A stretch of 64,000 nt of DNA from assembly GCF_021018805.1 (NCBI RefSeq), contig NC_086254.1, positions 24,923,300 to 24,987,299 on the forward strand, in the 5' to 3' direction. Below, piece after piece: positions 1 to 10,094 of the stretch. Positions within the stretch are counted from its first letter, which is position 1. Each line of letters starts with the position of its first letter. Source of the stretch: Prinia subflava. Lineage: Eukaryota; Chordata; Aves; Passeriformes; Cisticolidae. The notes beneath the pieces are model-generated. The model was not told where the DNA came from, ran no database searches, and saw only the letters and a list, made by a program, of their open reading frames with translations. Made by a program: the position numbers and the translations under genes.

Positions 1-535
1 CTTCTTTTCTGCAGAAGGGAAAACAAACCCAACACACTGGAAAGCTGGATATACTCAGTAAGATTTTTATCCAAGCAGCTCAGTCAAACTAATGAAGAAA
101 GATCATTAAAAACCCAAAGTTTGAGTTAATATGTTATTATACAAGTGCAATTCAGCTGCTATGCTAATAAAAAGCCTTTGGGGAATGAAAAACAAGCCAA
201 ACTGCAAAGCACATAATTTATAATTCTACTGGTATTCTTAAAAACACACACACAACAAAACAAGAAAAAAAAATACTCAACACATTTTGTATTTGGCTTC
301 CTAATCATTGTCACTTTTCAATTAGAAGAGACCTCATTCCATTTCTCTCTGTAATTTTCCCCAAGGGAAGTGTTATAAATGCACTAGGCTTTACAAGATG
401 GGCATATTCCGCCTCCAAATGCAAAGCAAGGTCACACTAATTTAATTTTGCATAATTTTTATTCCAGAATACATTTCAAACTAACAGGTTCAGACATCAC
501 ATTTAAGTGACACAACCTGCTTTTCCGTATTTCCC

Positions 536-543
536 GTCTAGAC
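536..543. promoter_or_regulatory. Palindromic Smad-binding element (GTCTAGAC)
   Basis: A perfect 8-bp palindrome known as the optimal Smad3/Smad4 site. Its surroundings are locally GC-rich (ACGCGGCAGCTCCGGGAG follows) within an otherwise AT-rich stretch. It is the leftmost of four such sites in this intron. Binding is inferred. Confidence 0.5.
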
Positions 544-3500
544 GCGGCAGCTCCGGGAGCCGGGCACTGTGCGTGCAACCCTTTTGCAAGTAAGCAGTTT
601 TTCCCCCAGATTCTCACCACCCAAAACGGGGCATTCGTGACCAAGGAGAAGCTCTTGTCACGTCCCATCCTTCACCTTCGCTGCTCGCTTGCCACTTCAA
701 ACCACGCGTGGCCTTGAACAAGGGCTTCCCAGGGGATTACAGAGATGTATTAATGAGTAATAAAGATATTCTGCTTCCCAAAGACTGTGGACTCCACTCT
801 CCTCTGTTTAAAAGCTCATGCCCACCCTGCTGCCCAGTCACCGAGACCATAAAGCTCTAAAGTGTCTGAAATTTATGGATTTATGTGTGGGTCCCACACC
901 GAGGTGCTGGGCACACTCCTCCCACTGCAGACTGCACTCACGGCTCCACAGAAGATTGCTGCAGGAAGGTGCATCTGGGAGCTTCCTCGAGTGCTTAGAA
1001 ACAAAATCCTGCAAAATACAGGCACCCACAGGTTCAAAATAATTAATAGATTTACAAGGAGGGAGAGTGATGTGAGTCAATGGTGATGCTGGGAGCACCC
1101 TCACAGCCGTAGGGGAGGTGAGGCTGTGTTACACCTTAAAGGCAATGCCTTGCCTTTTACAGCTACATTTCAGTCCATAAAATGCTTCCTATAAACTTTA
1201 TTGATGCTCTTCCTTCCACACTGAGTATGTCTGCAGAAGACAAACTCTCCAAACCACCACAGGTATAAAGGAGAAAGGAAAAAAACCAACAAACCAAAGC
1301 CTGTATTTTGCTGCAATCATTTCAGACACTCCAGCTATCATTTACAGGTGGACAGAACAGCTTCTAGGCAGGGTCTCAGCCAAGATGACCTGTGCTGTCA
1401 GCCAGGTATAACACACATCTGCAGGTCAAACCAGTCATCCCCCAGCTCCAGTAACAATTTCTATAGGTACTGGAACTGTGTATCATGTGAGAATGATGAG
1501 AAGTGAAATTACTCAGGAGATAACAGCTAAGATGAAGAAATGTAGCCATAACTCCTAAAGAAAAAAGTTTAAAAATTCTCACACTTAACACACTCACACA
1601 CTCTCTGACTCTCCTTAAAGAGTGTTCTCCCTCTCAGCTGCTGTGTGGACAGCAAAGAAGAGATGAAAGAACAAAGAACTTCAGATGGCAGATGAACTCA
1701 CCCTCGCTCATCTGCTAGGTCATCTTAGAAACAATCAGAGCAGGCAAAGTCATTACTGCACTATTTTTGTATTAACATCTGCTACATTTATCTTCTAAAA
1801 CCTCCATAAAACCAGATAGGAAGGGCCAATCAGACTGTCAACAACTGTGTTTGTTTACCAGACAGCACGGGAAGTGCTGCAGATAGATACAGAATATGAT
1901 CTCAATATTGATAGTGCTGCTGCTGGCACTGACTGGCAGCACCTGAAGCTGCAGCAGCACGGAGGCATCGAAGGGACCAGGATCAGGGACACCGGGCAGG
2001 ACAGCTGGGACGAGATCATTTTGGGCCTGCTGCACACATCATCAGCACAGTTAACAGCTAAACTTCACTCCTGGATTCAGCACAGCCAGTTCTGGTGCAG
2101 AGAGCAGAAATGACGCTGTGCGAGATGGGGCAGGAGGGCAGGGAGCAAGTGAGACTTGGAAAAGGAGCCAGCTGAAAAAAAATACACTGCTGGAAAACAG
2201 GGGATAGGGCCTCAAGAAGTCCTGTTCATAGCACCAAGCCTTGAGTCGTAACTGTGCTTAATACAGTTATTTTTCTTCAGGTGCCACCCCAGGTAATCAA
2301 GCATCACATCCTCTGAGTCACTGGCAAATGACGGCCTCATCTCTTCACCCCTATTTTTGTTTGTTTTAAATGAAACAGCTCCATTTCATGCTTAATAGTC
2401 ACAGAAATACCAGCCTGGTTGGGCCTCAGAACATTTTTTCAGTGCTTAAAAAACACAGCAGCTCTCCTGGGTGCACACTGGGCCTGTTTTCAGAGGGTCA
2501 CCTTCCCGAGGTCACCCGGTTTGGTGGCAGCTCTGGGGAGTGGGACACACACCCAAGGGCAGAGAGGCAGGATCAGCATGGCAGAACTCAGCTTTTACAT
2601 GGAAATGACAAATGTGAGAGCTGGGGTCAGCAGCTCTGTCAGCCAGGACGTTTCCCAGCTCGGGGCAGAGTCCTGTCAGCCGGACACTTGTGTAGAGAAA
2701 CTCCCAAAGACATGAAACAGCTCCCTCAGAGCAGTGAGGACTAACCAGGTTCTGTGGGACACACAGAGTCTCTGAAATCCTGCAAATGCCAACCCCTTCT
2801 CTCTTTGCTATGCCTATTTCTCTCATCCTCTCCTTTTCCAGGGTTTTTAGACAAGGTATTTCACACACAGTCAGGCTGATCCCAGCCTACCGAGATGACT
2901 GGAAGGAGTACACGGCTTTTGAAGTTACTCACAAGGGTGAGAACAGCTGAACTGGATTAAAAGAATAAAGTCATTTTGATTTTGTACTTAAAAGACAGGT
3001 AAATTTGCTTGCTCACTAAAAAATGTCGAGCAGGGCTCACAGCCCCCACCAAACTGGGAACATCTGAAATATCTCCTGCTTCCTGAGAGGAAGAACAATA
3101 GCATCAGGCCTGGATGATGTCTGGGCAGGGGTGAGGGCAGAACATCACCCACCTCTTTCAACAAGAGCACCAGGAGAGAGGGACACGAGAACAAGAGTTC
3201 ACCATCTGCAGTCACAAATAGCCTAAACCAGGAAAAACATGTACCAAATAATGAGTGAAAAAACACAGCACACAATATCCGGATCAAACCCCACCAGCTG
3301 ATCCTGAAACACCAAACAGGGTTTGTTTGTCAGGGGTATTTCTAACAGCCAGTAAAAATAAACACATTAATAAATAAGTATTTTTGTATACCCTGGAAAC
3401 ACTCCTGATCAATATGTGGCTTGCTACTGTAGAGGTTTTTTTCCCTTCCACCCAGCAGAAACTCATGACAAAGGAAAGCACATCTCATTTATGAACTTAG

Positions 3501-5085
3501 CTATAAATACTTTTGCTAACTGCCATTTAGGAATTTCATTTCCTGCTTGAGCAAGTCCTGTTGAAAGAGGCAATTACCAAATTTGTTTCTAGTTATAGAA
3601 ATAGATGTTTGTCGCTGCCCACATCTGTTTCGACAGACAAATTGCCAGACGCGGACGCTCCAAGGAGAGCAAGTGCTCCATGCAGGGAGGGCTTTGCCCC
3701 CTCTCCAGAACACTAACAGCAATTACAGGGATTGGGTTTCTGATTCAGCTTCCTCCCAGCCCTGTCTCCCACTGCAAGGGAGCTGCCTCACGCTGACAGG
3801 GCACTGCAGCTGAGGGAGCTGCATCCACCTGCACTGCATCACGCAGCCTGCTGCCTCCTCCTGCTGCCACCAGGGAATACGGGATGCATTTGTCACCCAG
3901 GCCAGCACAACGAGGCACCCTGAGCTCTGGAGGTCACCAGGAGCCAGCAGGCTGCCCTGCTGTGCACACAGAGGGGCAGGCAGTGCATGGGCATGGCACA
4001 GGCTGTCCCATCCGTGCGGGACGCCGCAGCGCAAGGCAGCTGGCGGGGGGTGCAGATGGGGTCTGTGGATGTCATCGGCATCAACCACGGCCTCTCCCAG
4101 CTGAAAAAAGGCTCTCTACACCAGCTTTAACCAGGGGTCTCTCCATCCTGGCCGTCCCTCAGAAAGTTTCCATTTCCACTTATTCTTGGGGAAACCATCC
4201 ACTGGTTGAACCATCAATTCCCAGTGCGCTCAGCCATGACCCTGTCAGGGCCCAAAGCAGCTGCAGGTGCCCCGGTGCCACATCCAACCCCTGTCACCAA
4301 GTCCTGTGGCACCAGTGCCCGCCCAGGGGCACCTCGAGTGGGACAGCAGCAGTGCCTGAGTCTCCCTGCCACCAGCATGGCACCCATCAACTCACACCCA
4401 GCACCCAGCTCAGGGACACGACTGAGGTGCAGAAAAGCCACAAAACACCCCAAATTTTGGCTGGGTATTCTGTGCACCTCCAGCATTTCTACTCTGTACC
4501 AGCATGGCTCCCTCACACCACCTCACTTATCAACCAGCACAGCCCCGAGGTGCCTCTTGACACTTGGGAACAGTGCTGGGTCCCTGTCCTGAGGCTGCAG
4601 CTCCCCCAGGGGCTCCAGGACACGCAGCAGTGCCACAGGGGCTGCCCTGGCCCGCAGACGGTGTCGAAACCCACATTGAGCAAGCTGGCCAAAGCCACAC
4701 AGGTCACGACAGGGCTGGAACTGCGACCGGATTTCCTCAGCACGGTCCAGGGCCAAAAAACGGGAAACGCTCCCTGCCCTGCCTCTTCCCAAGCACTGTT
4801 ATCATCTGTGCCACTCTGCAGCTCCAGCTCACCACAGGAGTGACCCTTCACAAGGCAAGTTGGTCCCGGGGAACAAGGACAGTCTTAAGTTACAGGCAAA
4901 ATTATGCATTGCGGGGAAAAAATATGCAAAATGCATGCAAATGCCCAGACAAGGCTCACTGTGTCTGGTCACTGCAGGATTCAAGTTCAGTTCTTGAACT
5001 GGTCTGAACTGGTCGCTACCACCAGATGGGAGCGAATGCATGTGCACACACTCTCACAGAGATGTGAAAAAAAAAATCGTATTTT

Positions 5086-5111
5086 TATATATATATATAT
5101 ACACACACACC
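5086..5111. repeat. (TA)n(CA)n dinucleotide repeat
   Basis: TA units to 5100 are followed by CA units to 5111, a simple compound microsatellite. Confidence 0.9.
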
Positions 5112-5355
5112 AGAGTGAATGGGGGAGGTGAGTACAACCGCCCCAAATCTGACAAAATTAAAGGTAATAAATTTACTTCCACCTCAGCTGCAGCAACAGC
5201 CTGAGAAAGGTTTTAACTCCCACAGCAGATCTGCTGGGAAGTCTGTTTTGTGGGGGGGTTCTGCATGTGCAGGTTTTAGGGTGCACACAAAGAGAAGGCC
5301 AGGCATAGATGGGGTTTGGAGCCAAGAACGGGGCTGGGGTCACCTGCCCTTCCTG

Positions 5356-5952
5356 AGCACCCTCATCCTGCTCTTCCTGAGCACCCTCATCCTGGGCTTC
5401 CCTGCCCTTTCCAAGCAACCCAATCCCCATCCTGGGGTGCTCTGCCCCTTCCCAAGAGGATCCCCATCCCAGGGATCCCTGCCCTCTCTGACAATCCTCA
5501 TCCCGGGGTGCTCCTCTCCTTCCCCCGAGCATCCCCATCCCCATCCCGGGGTGCTCCTCTCCCTCCCCCGAGCGTCCCCATCCCAGGGATCCCTGCCCTC
5601 TCTGAGCATCCCCATCCCGGGGTGCTCCTCTCCCCGCCCCGAGCATCCCCATCCCGGGGTGCTCCTCTCCCTTTCCCGAGCATCCCCATCCCCATCCCGG
5701 GGTGCTCCTCTCCCTCCCCCGAGCATCCCCATCCCCATCCCGGGGTGCTCCTCTCCCTCCCCCGAGCATCCCCATCCCCATCCCGGGGTGCTCCTCTCTC
5801 CCGACCCGAGCATCCCCATCCCCATCCCGGGGTGCTCCTCTCCCTCCCCCGAGCATCCCCATCCCCATCCCGGGGTGCTCCTCTCTCCCGACCCGAGCAT
5901 CCCCATCCCCATCCCGGGGTGCTCCTCTCCCTCCCCCGAGCATCCCCGTCCC
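5356..5952. repeat. C-rich minisatellite, about 43-44 bp units
   Basis: Degenerate units at the left become regular 43-44 bp units from about 5640. Each unit contains GAGCATCCCCATCCCCATCC followed by CGGGGTGCTCCTCTCCC. Two unit types (ending CTCCCCC or CCGACCC) alternate at the right end, a sign of higher-order duplication. The G-rich strand may form G-quadruplexes. The array borders the intronic CpG island directly. Long ORFs on both strands here (up to 478 codons) are products of the repeat. Confidence 0.92.
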
Positions 5953-5989
5953 GTCCCATCTGCGTCCCTCCTGCCGCCCCCATTGTCCC

Positions 5990-6440
5990 ACTCCCCCGTC
6001 CCATCCCCAGCTACCCGGGGCAGGGGGGCTGCGGGGAGCCGACCCCCGGGTCAGCCCCCACAAAGGGCCCGTGGGGAGGCGGTGGAGCCCCGGCTGGCCC
6101 GTCCGGGCCGCGGTGGGGCCGGCCCTGCCCCGCCACCTGCCCGCCGGGGTGCGGGATGCGGGCGGCAGCTGCCCCGCACCGGGCGCGGGGCGCTCGGCGG
6201 GGCGGGAGAGGGCACAGCACCGACGGGAGGATTATCCACGGACACAGCCTGTCCCCTTTTCACTGCATTTAACAATAAAGCAGTAGCTATAGCAACGGGG
6301 TTAATTAATGCATCGATTTGCATAACTAAAACTCCGCACCCATTCAAAGCCCGCCCGGTGCGTTCGCTCGGACGGGGACCCGCACCCGCGGCGGGGACAC
6401 CCCCGGGCAGCGACACCCGAGAGCCGCTCCCTCCTCACAC
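5990..6440. promoter_or_regulatory. Intronic CpG island
   Basis: Dense CpG and GC-rich sequence follow the C-rich minisatellite, interrupted by the AT-rich motif cluster at about 6240-6350. There is no recognisable coding exon. It could be an alternative promoter or an unmethylated enhancer; nothing in the sequence sets a direction. Confidence 0.55.
6271..6323. promoter_or_regulatory. RFX X-box, SOX and POU motif cluster
   Basis: Within 53 bp there are AACAAT (6271-6276, SOX-like), GTAGCTATAGCAAC (6283-6296, a full match to the RFX X-box pattern GTHNYYATRRNAAC), TTAATTAA (6301-6308, homeodomain) and ATTTGCAT (6316-6323, POU octamer). They sit in an AT-rich island inside a CpG-rich stretch, a common arrangement for enhancers or alternative promoters. 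Function is inferred from motifs only. Confidence 0.5.
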
Positions 6441-6654
6441 CTCCATCCCCACGGAGCGTTCGAACGGCAGGAAAAGAGCAGGAAAACGGGGGCCGAAGTG
6501 TCCTTCAAAAAACAAAACTGAGGGGAAAAGTGATTTTCAGGGATGGAGGGAGTAAAGCGCATTCCAAGGCAGAGGGGGTAAGGAGATAGGGAATGTAAAG
6601 GTTTCAGACTATCGTATAACCAGAGGGGGAAATGTCTTCTCACCACAAACATGC

Positions 6655-6745
6655 ATCTGCATGATGTCTAGACAGTCATAAAAAGGGCAATTAAAGTACT
6701 GCAGGCTGCAGTAAGCCAATGTCTCCTCTCCCAGTCTAAACAGTT
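6655..6745. promoter_or_regulatory. Smad-site module, copy A
   Basis: The module contains the palindrome GTCTAGAC at 6666-6673, followed by CAGTCATAAAAAGGGCAATT, AAAGTACTGCAGGCTGC, then a TCTCC...TCTAAACAGTTG part. It matches module B (6906-7025) over a core of about 45 bp with roughly 80 percent identity by eye, with weaker similarity after that. The sequence is non-repetitive and carries homeodomain-like and Smad motifs. In a TGF-beta target gene whose intron 1 is reported to hold a TGF-beta-responsive element, an enhancer is the natural reading. Confidence 0.55.
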
Positions 6746-6905
6746 GAAACATACTGCACGAACTTTCGGAGGAAAAAAAAAAAAATAGGACAGAGAGAGA
6801 AAAAGACGAGTTCGTAAGAAAAAATGTTTTGAAATTCAGCTTTAAATAAGCCAGTAAATTAATTCAACCTTGTCACATCTCTGCCTTATAACATATCAAA
6901 TATTC

Positions 6906-7025
6906 CGCCTGCGTCCTGTCTAGACTGCGATAACAAAGGGCATTTAAAGCCCTGCAAGATGCGCTGACAGAGTGGCCATTTAAAGACGCAGTATTGCTTT
7001 CTCCATCTAAAACGATTTGTCAGAT
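6906..7025. promoter_or_regulatory. Smad-site module, copy B, with TCF-like site
   Basis: The palindrome GTCTAGAC lies at 6918-6925. Six bp later is AACAAAG (6932-6938), which fits the TCF/LEF consensus WWCAAAG. Then follows GGCATTTAAAGCCCTGC, a near-palindrome (AGGGC/GCCCT arms around TTTAAA), and later TCTCCATCTAAAACGATTTG, matching the end of module A. Smad plus TCF pairing is what has been reported, as I recall, for the TGF-beta-responsive element in mammalian PMEPA1 intron 1; whether this is the same element is untested. Confidence 0.55.
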
Positions 7026-7029
7026 GGAG

Positions 7030-9600
7030 TTAAAACGAAAATGATAAGTAATCACTCTGGTTCGCAACCATTTCAAAAGGAAAAAAACCCACCACAAACC
7101 CCCACAGCTCGTACATCTAAATCCCACTAAAATCATTCCAATGTATCATTCCGGTGGGATTTGTCTGGCCTCTTTTTTATGGCATTTGCTTTTTTTTTTT
7201 TAATTTATTTTATTAATCTGAGATGTCAGGAGCTTTCTGCAGCACATGCATTTCTAAACAGGAGTGTATTAAGTTTGAAAAAGCCAGCTCCAAGTTTTAA
7301 CTGATTTATTGGCATAAAATGATGACTCGTGGAGAAACACTACTATAACCCCAAGGGTTAACAACACTGAAAAGGAATTTTTTGTTTTTATTTACTTAGA
7401 AACAAAAGACTAAACTGTATCACATGAGAAAAACTGGCCAGTCCCCATCACTGACACAGTTGAGCCTGCTCAGTTCCAGTCCTCAGGAATGCAAAAAAGA
7501 AAAGAAAGTTAAAGCAAACTATGTGGGTGTGCAGAGTGTTGTTTTTTTTACTGAGAAAGGACGGTTTTCTGGAAAAAGCAAAACAAAATATAATCCTGTA
7601 TTACACAAAAAACACTCCCTTGCTCTCTGAGCTTTATCAATCGTTGAAGAACCAAAAAACTTCAAAATAAAATTGCTCACAGGCAAAATCGTTGATCTGC
7701 TGAACAGGAGGGCAAACACTGCCCGTGACAGGGCCAGGCCACAGCCACCCCCGAGCCAACACTTCCACCCCAGTGCCAGACTGGCCTGAGACTGTTTTGT
7801 TGTGACGTGGCACGAGCACATGTCCCTGGCATGACCCTGTGCCAGCCCCGGGTCCAACCTCACTGCCTGTCCCCTCTGCAGGGAAGGGTCACAGTGGAGT
7901 CACCCCTGGAACTCCAGAACCATCCTGAATTCAGTTCTTCTCTGCTCCTCACCATACAGCATCCCACCACCACCTCATCTGCACCTCCCTCTGTCTCCCA
8001 ACCCTTGTTTCTTAATTATTATTTTAATAAGACTGTTTCCAACTTCATTGTTCATTCCGCAATAGCCCAAGGGCTACAACTGTTCATTAGACAGAATTTC
8101 TGCTTTAATTGCACTGACACAGATGTGTAGGTTATCTGGAAGAAATTACTAAAATGAGCAGTAAAGAATGGAGCTGGATGCTTTTCTCCCCTTACGGAGA
8201 GTTTAATTTAATATTATTTCCCCCCACGCCCCGTACAAGCAGCATCGTTCACTGCACTGCGGGTTTGCAGAGGAATTAACCCCAAACTGCTCCCAGTGCA
8301 CACAGGTGCAATGAGGATTCCCACAGGGAAAAGGAAAAGGGACAGGTCTGGGGGTTCTGGGGGTCTCCAGCACTGCCACTGGGATGGTCTGTGTCCCCTC
8401 GTGTCCCCCAGGCAGCACAAATCAATGACATTCCCAGAGAGTGGAAGCATCTGGATAAAGCTTTGGGGAAGAAGTTGGGTCACCACTGCTCAACTTGCCT
8501 GTCCCTGCACGTGCCAGGACTGGGTGGGAAATAGGCTCCCTTGGTCTGCCCTCACCCTCTGAAAAGAAGAAACACCAAAAAATGTCATCACTTCTGCTCA
8601 ACAGTGCCTGGCCTTCGAACCCACCATGGCTGCGCAGCTGTCAAATCAGCCATGGAGTTCACATGAACTTCCTCTGCAATTCATGCTGGCAAGAGCCAGA
8701 CACATAATAGCCCTGGATTCAGGGAGAAAGTGCTGCCAGCATTATTTCTATTTAAAACCTCTATTTGAGCCTCATAGACTCATTCTTCACACATGATACA
8801 CACACGCACACACACACAAAATGCAGAAGTGAGCCAGATCCAGAAGCATTTCACTTCACCAAGAGCAGTGCCTAAGAGCAATTTCAGGTTTTGGCTCTCT
8901 GTGACTATTTAATAGATTTTAATTCAATATTAAAAAGCATGAACCTGCCAATTTTTTGTTATGTCTTCTTGCCAGGAAGAAGAAAAAAGTTGTTCCCAAC
9001 TTCTTTATCAAACCATTCTCTCCTCTGCACGTCTCTCTTCCAGACAAGGGGCTGCAGCCCAGAGGCATCTCCTGGCCAGGGCAAGGCTGACAAGGGTGGG
9101 CTGGGGCAGGGGCAACATCACAGGCTCAAGTCCCATCCCTAAATATGTCTAAAAGCCACTAAAAATGTCTCCTTCAGCCAAACTTGTCTTTAAGGGGGAA
9201 GGAAAATTTCACAAACGCTTCATGTTAAAAAAGCTCGCATTAAGGGAAAAACCTTCCCTTTGTTGCTAGGGGACTTACTTGCTTTGTATCTGCTGAAAAC
9301 CTTTAAAATGCCACCATTGTATTTAGAAAAAAAAACAACCCCGAGACTGAAGCACCTCGTGCTAAAAATCAAGAGACAGAACACAGACAGTTCCATCCTC
9401 CCCTTGCAAGTGCTTTGCTCAGGCCTGACTTCGTTTTGTGTCTTGGTCCTCGATGCTTTTTGGCACTTTGCTCCAGACTTACTGGCAAGGGCTAAAAGGT
9501 TTCTATTTAGCTGGTGTCAGCTGAGCATCTGTGCCGGCAAGAACTGGAGTGGGGGTGATCCCGGGTGCCTTTCAGAAGCGCATTTCTTGCTGGGAGCTGT
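7030..9600. other. Intron 1 between the Smad modules and the 9.6-kb CpG patch
   Basis: Unique, mostly AT-rich sequence with a short poly-T (about 7190-7201) and one CA repeat. Stretches at 7200-7330 and 8020-8130 look like noncoding sequence with few CpG; nothing functional is recognised. Confidence 0.55.
8797..8818. repeat. (CA)n microsatellite
   Basis: About 11 CA units with one CG interruption. Confidence 0.9.
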
Positions 9601-9609
9601 CGCGATAAT

Positions 9610-10090
9610 TTTCAGTCTGGGTGTGTTTGGGTAGCGGGGTGACTCCCTCCGGAGGGGCGCCCCGGCGCAGCGCTCCGTGCGGTAGCGATCCCTGAGCAGC
9701 GCAGGGAAAAAGGAGCTGGGAACGCTCCCTAACCTGTGACCCTGACAACAAAAGGCAGGGAAAGCGTCTAGACCTCCAGTCTGACGCGGAGTGAAGGGAG
9801 CATTGTGCTCCGGCACACTGGGGCTGCTCAGACAAGGCGGGCACAGAGGCGCTGCGGGGCAGGAGCAGCGCGGCAGCCCCAGCTGCAGCCGCAGCATCGC
9901 CCCGAACGCTGCCGGGGGAGGGGGACGCACAGCCCGCCCTTCCTCCCGCCCTTCCTCCCACCCTTCCTCCCCAGCACGGCCTTTGCAGGGCAGCTGGAAC
10001 CCGCCGAGGTGAAGGAGCCCATCGGATTTCCAGCCCCGGGTTTCCCTTCGCCTCCGCGTACTTCGCACGCAGCATCCTCACGCTCCTGAA
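9610..10090. promoter_or_regulatory. CpG-rich intronic patch
   Basis: CpG density rises here, with GC-rich sequence, a short CCTTCCTCC repeat (9940-9975) and a Smad palindrome at its centre left. Overlapping ORFs of 70-198 codons on both strands look like the usual open frames of GC-rich sequence. A regulatory role is possible; no gene is called. Confidence 0.4.
9747..9773. promoter_or_regulatory. Smad palindrome with nearby AACAAAAGG
   Basis: GTCTAGAC occurs at 9766-9773, with AACAAAAGG at 9747-9755 and a further CAGTCTGAC half-site just after. It lies in a CpG-rich patch. The arrangement resembles module B with the two motifs in the opposite order. Binding is inferred. Confidence 0.45.
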
Positions 10091-10094
10091 CGGA

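Larger units (their letters stand above)
1..5340. other. Intron 1, left part: no gene seen
   Basis: Mixed unique sequence. Apart from the Smad palindrome (536-543) I see no exon, RNA gene or transposon. A 319-codon frame at 3884-4843 is composition-driven and unlike known proteins. Confidence 0.6.

Noticed and set aside
3884..4843. 319-codon plus ORF
   Set aside because: No known family, composition-driven, overlapping open frames on the minus strand, inside the intron.
5119..6555. 478-codon plus ORF and a 296-codon minus ORF
   Set aside because: Both come from the C-rich minisatellite and adjoining CpG-rich DNA; open frames on both strands of the same repeat.
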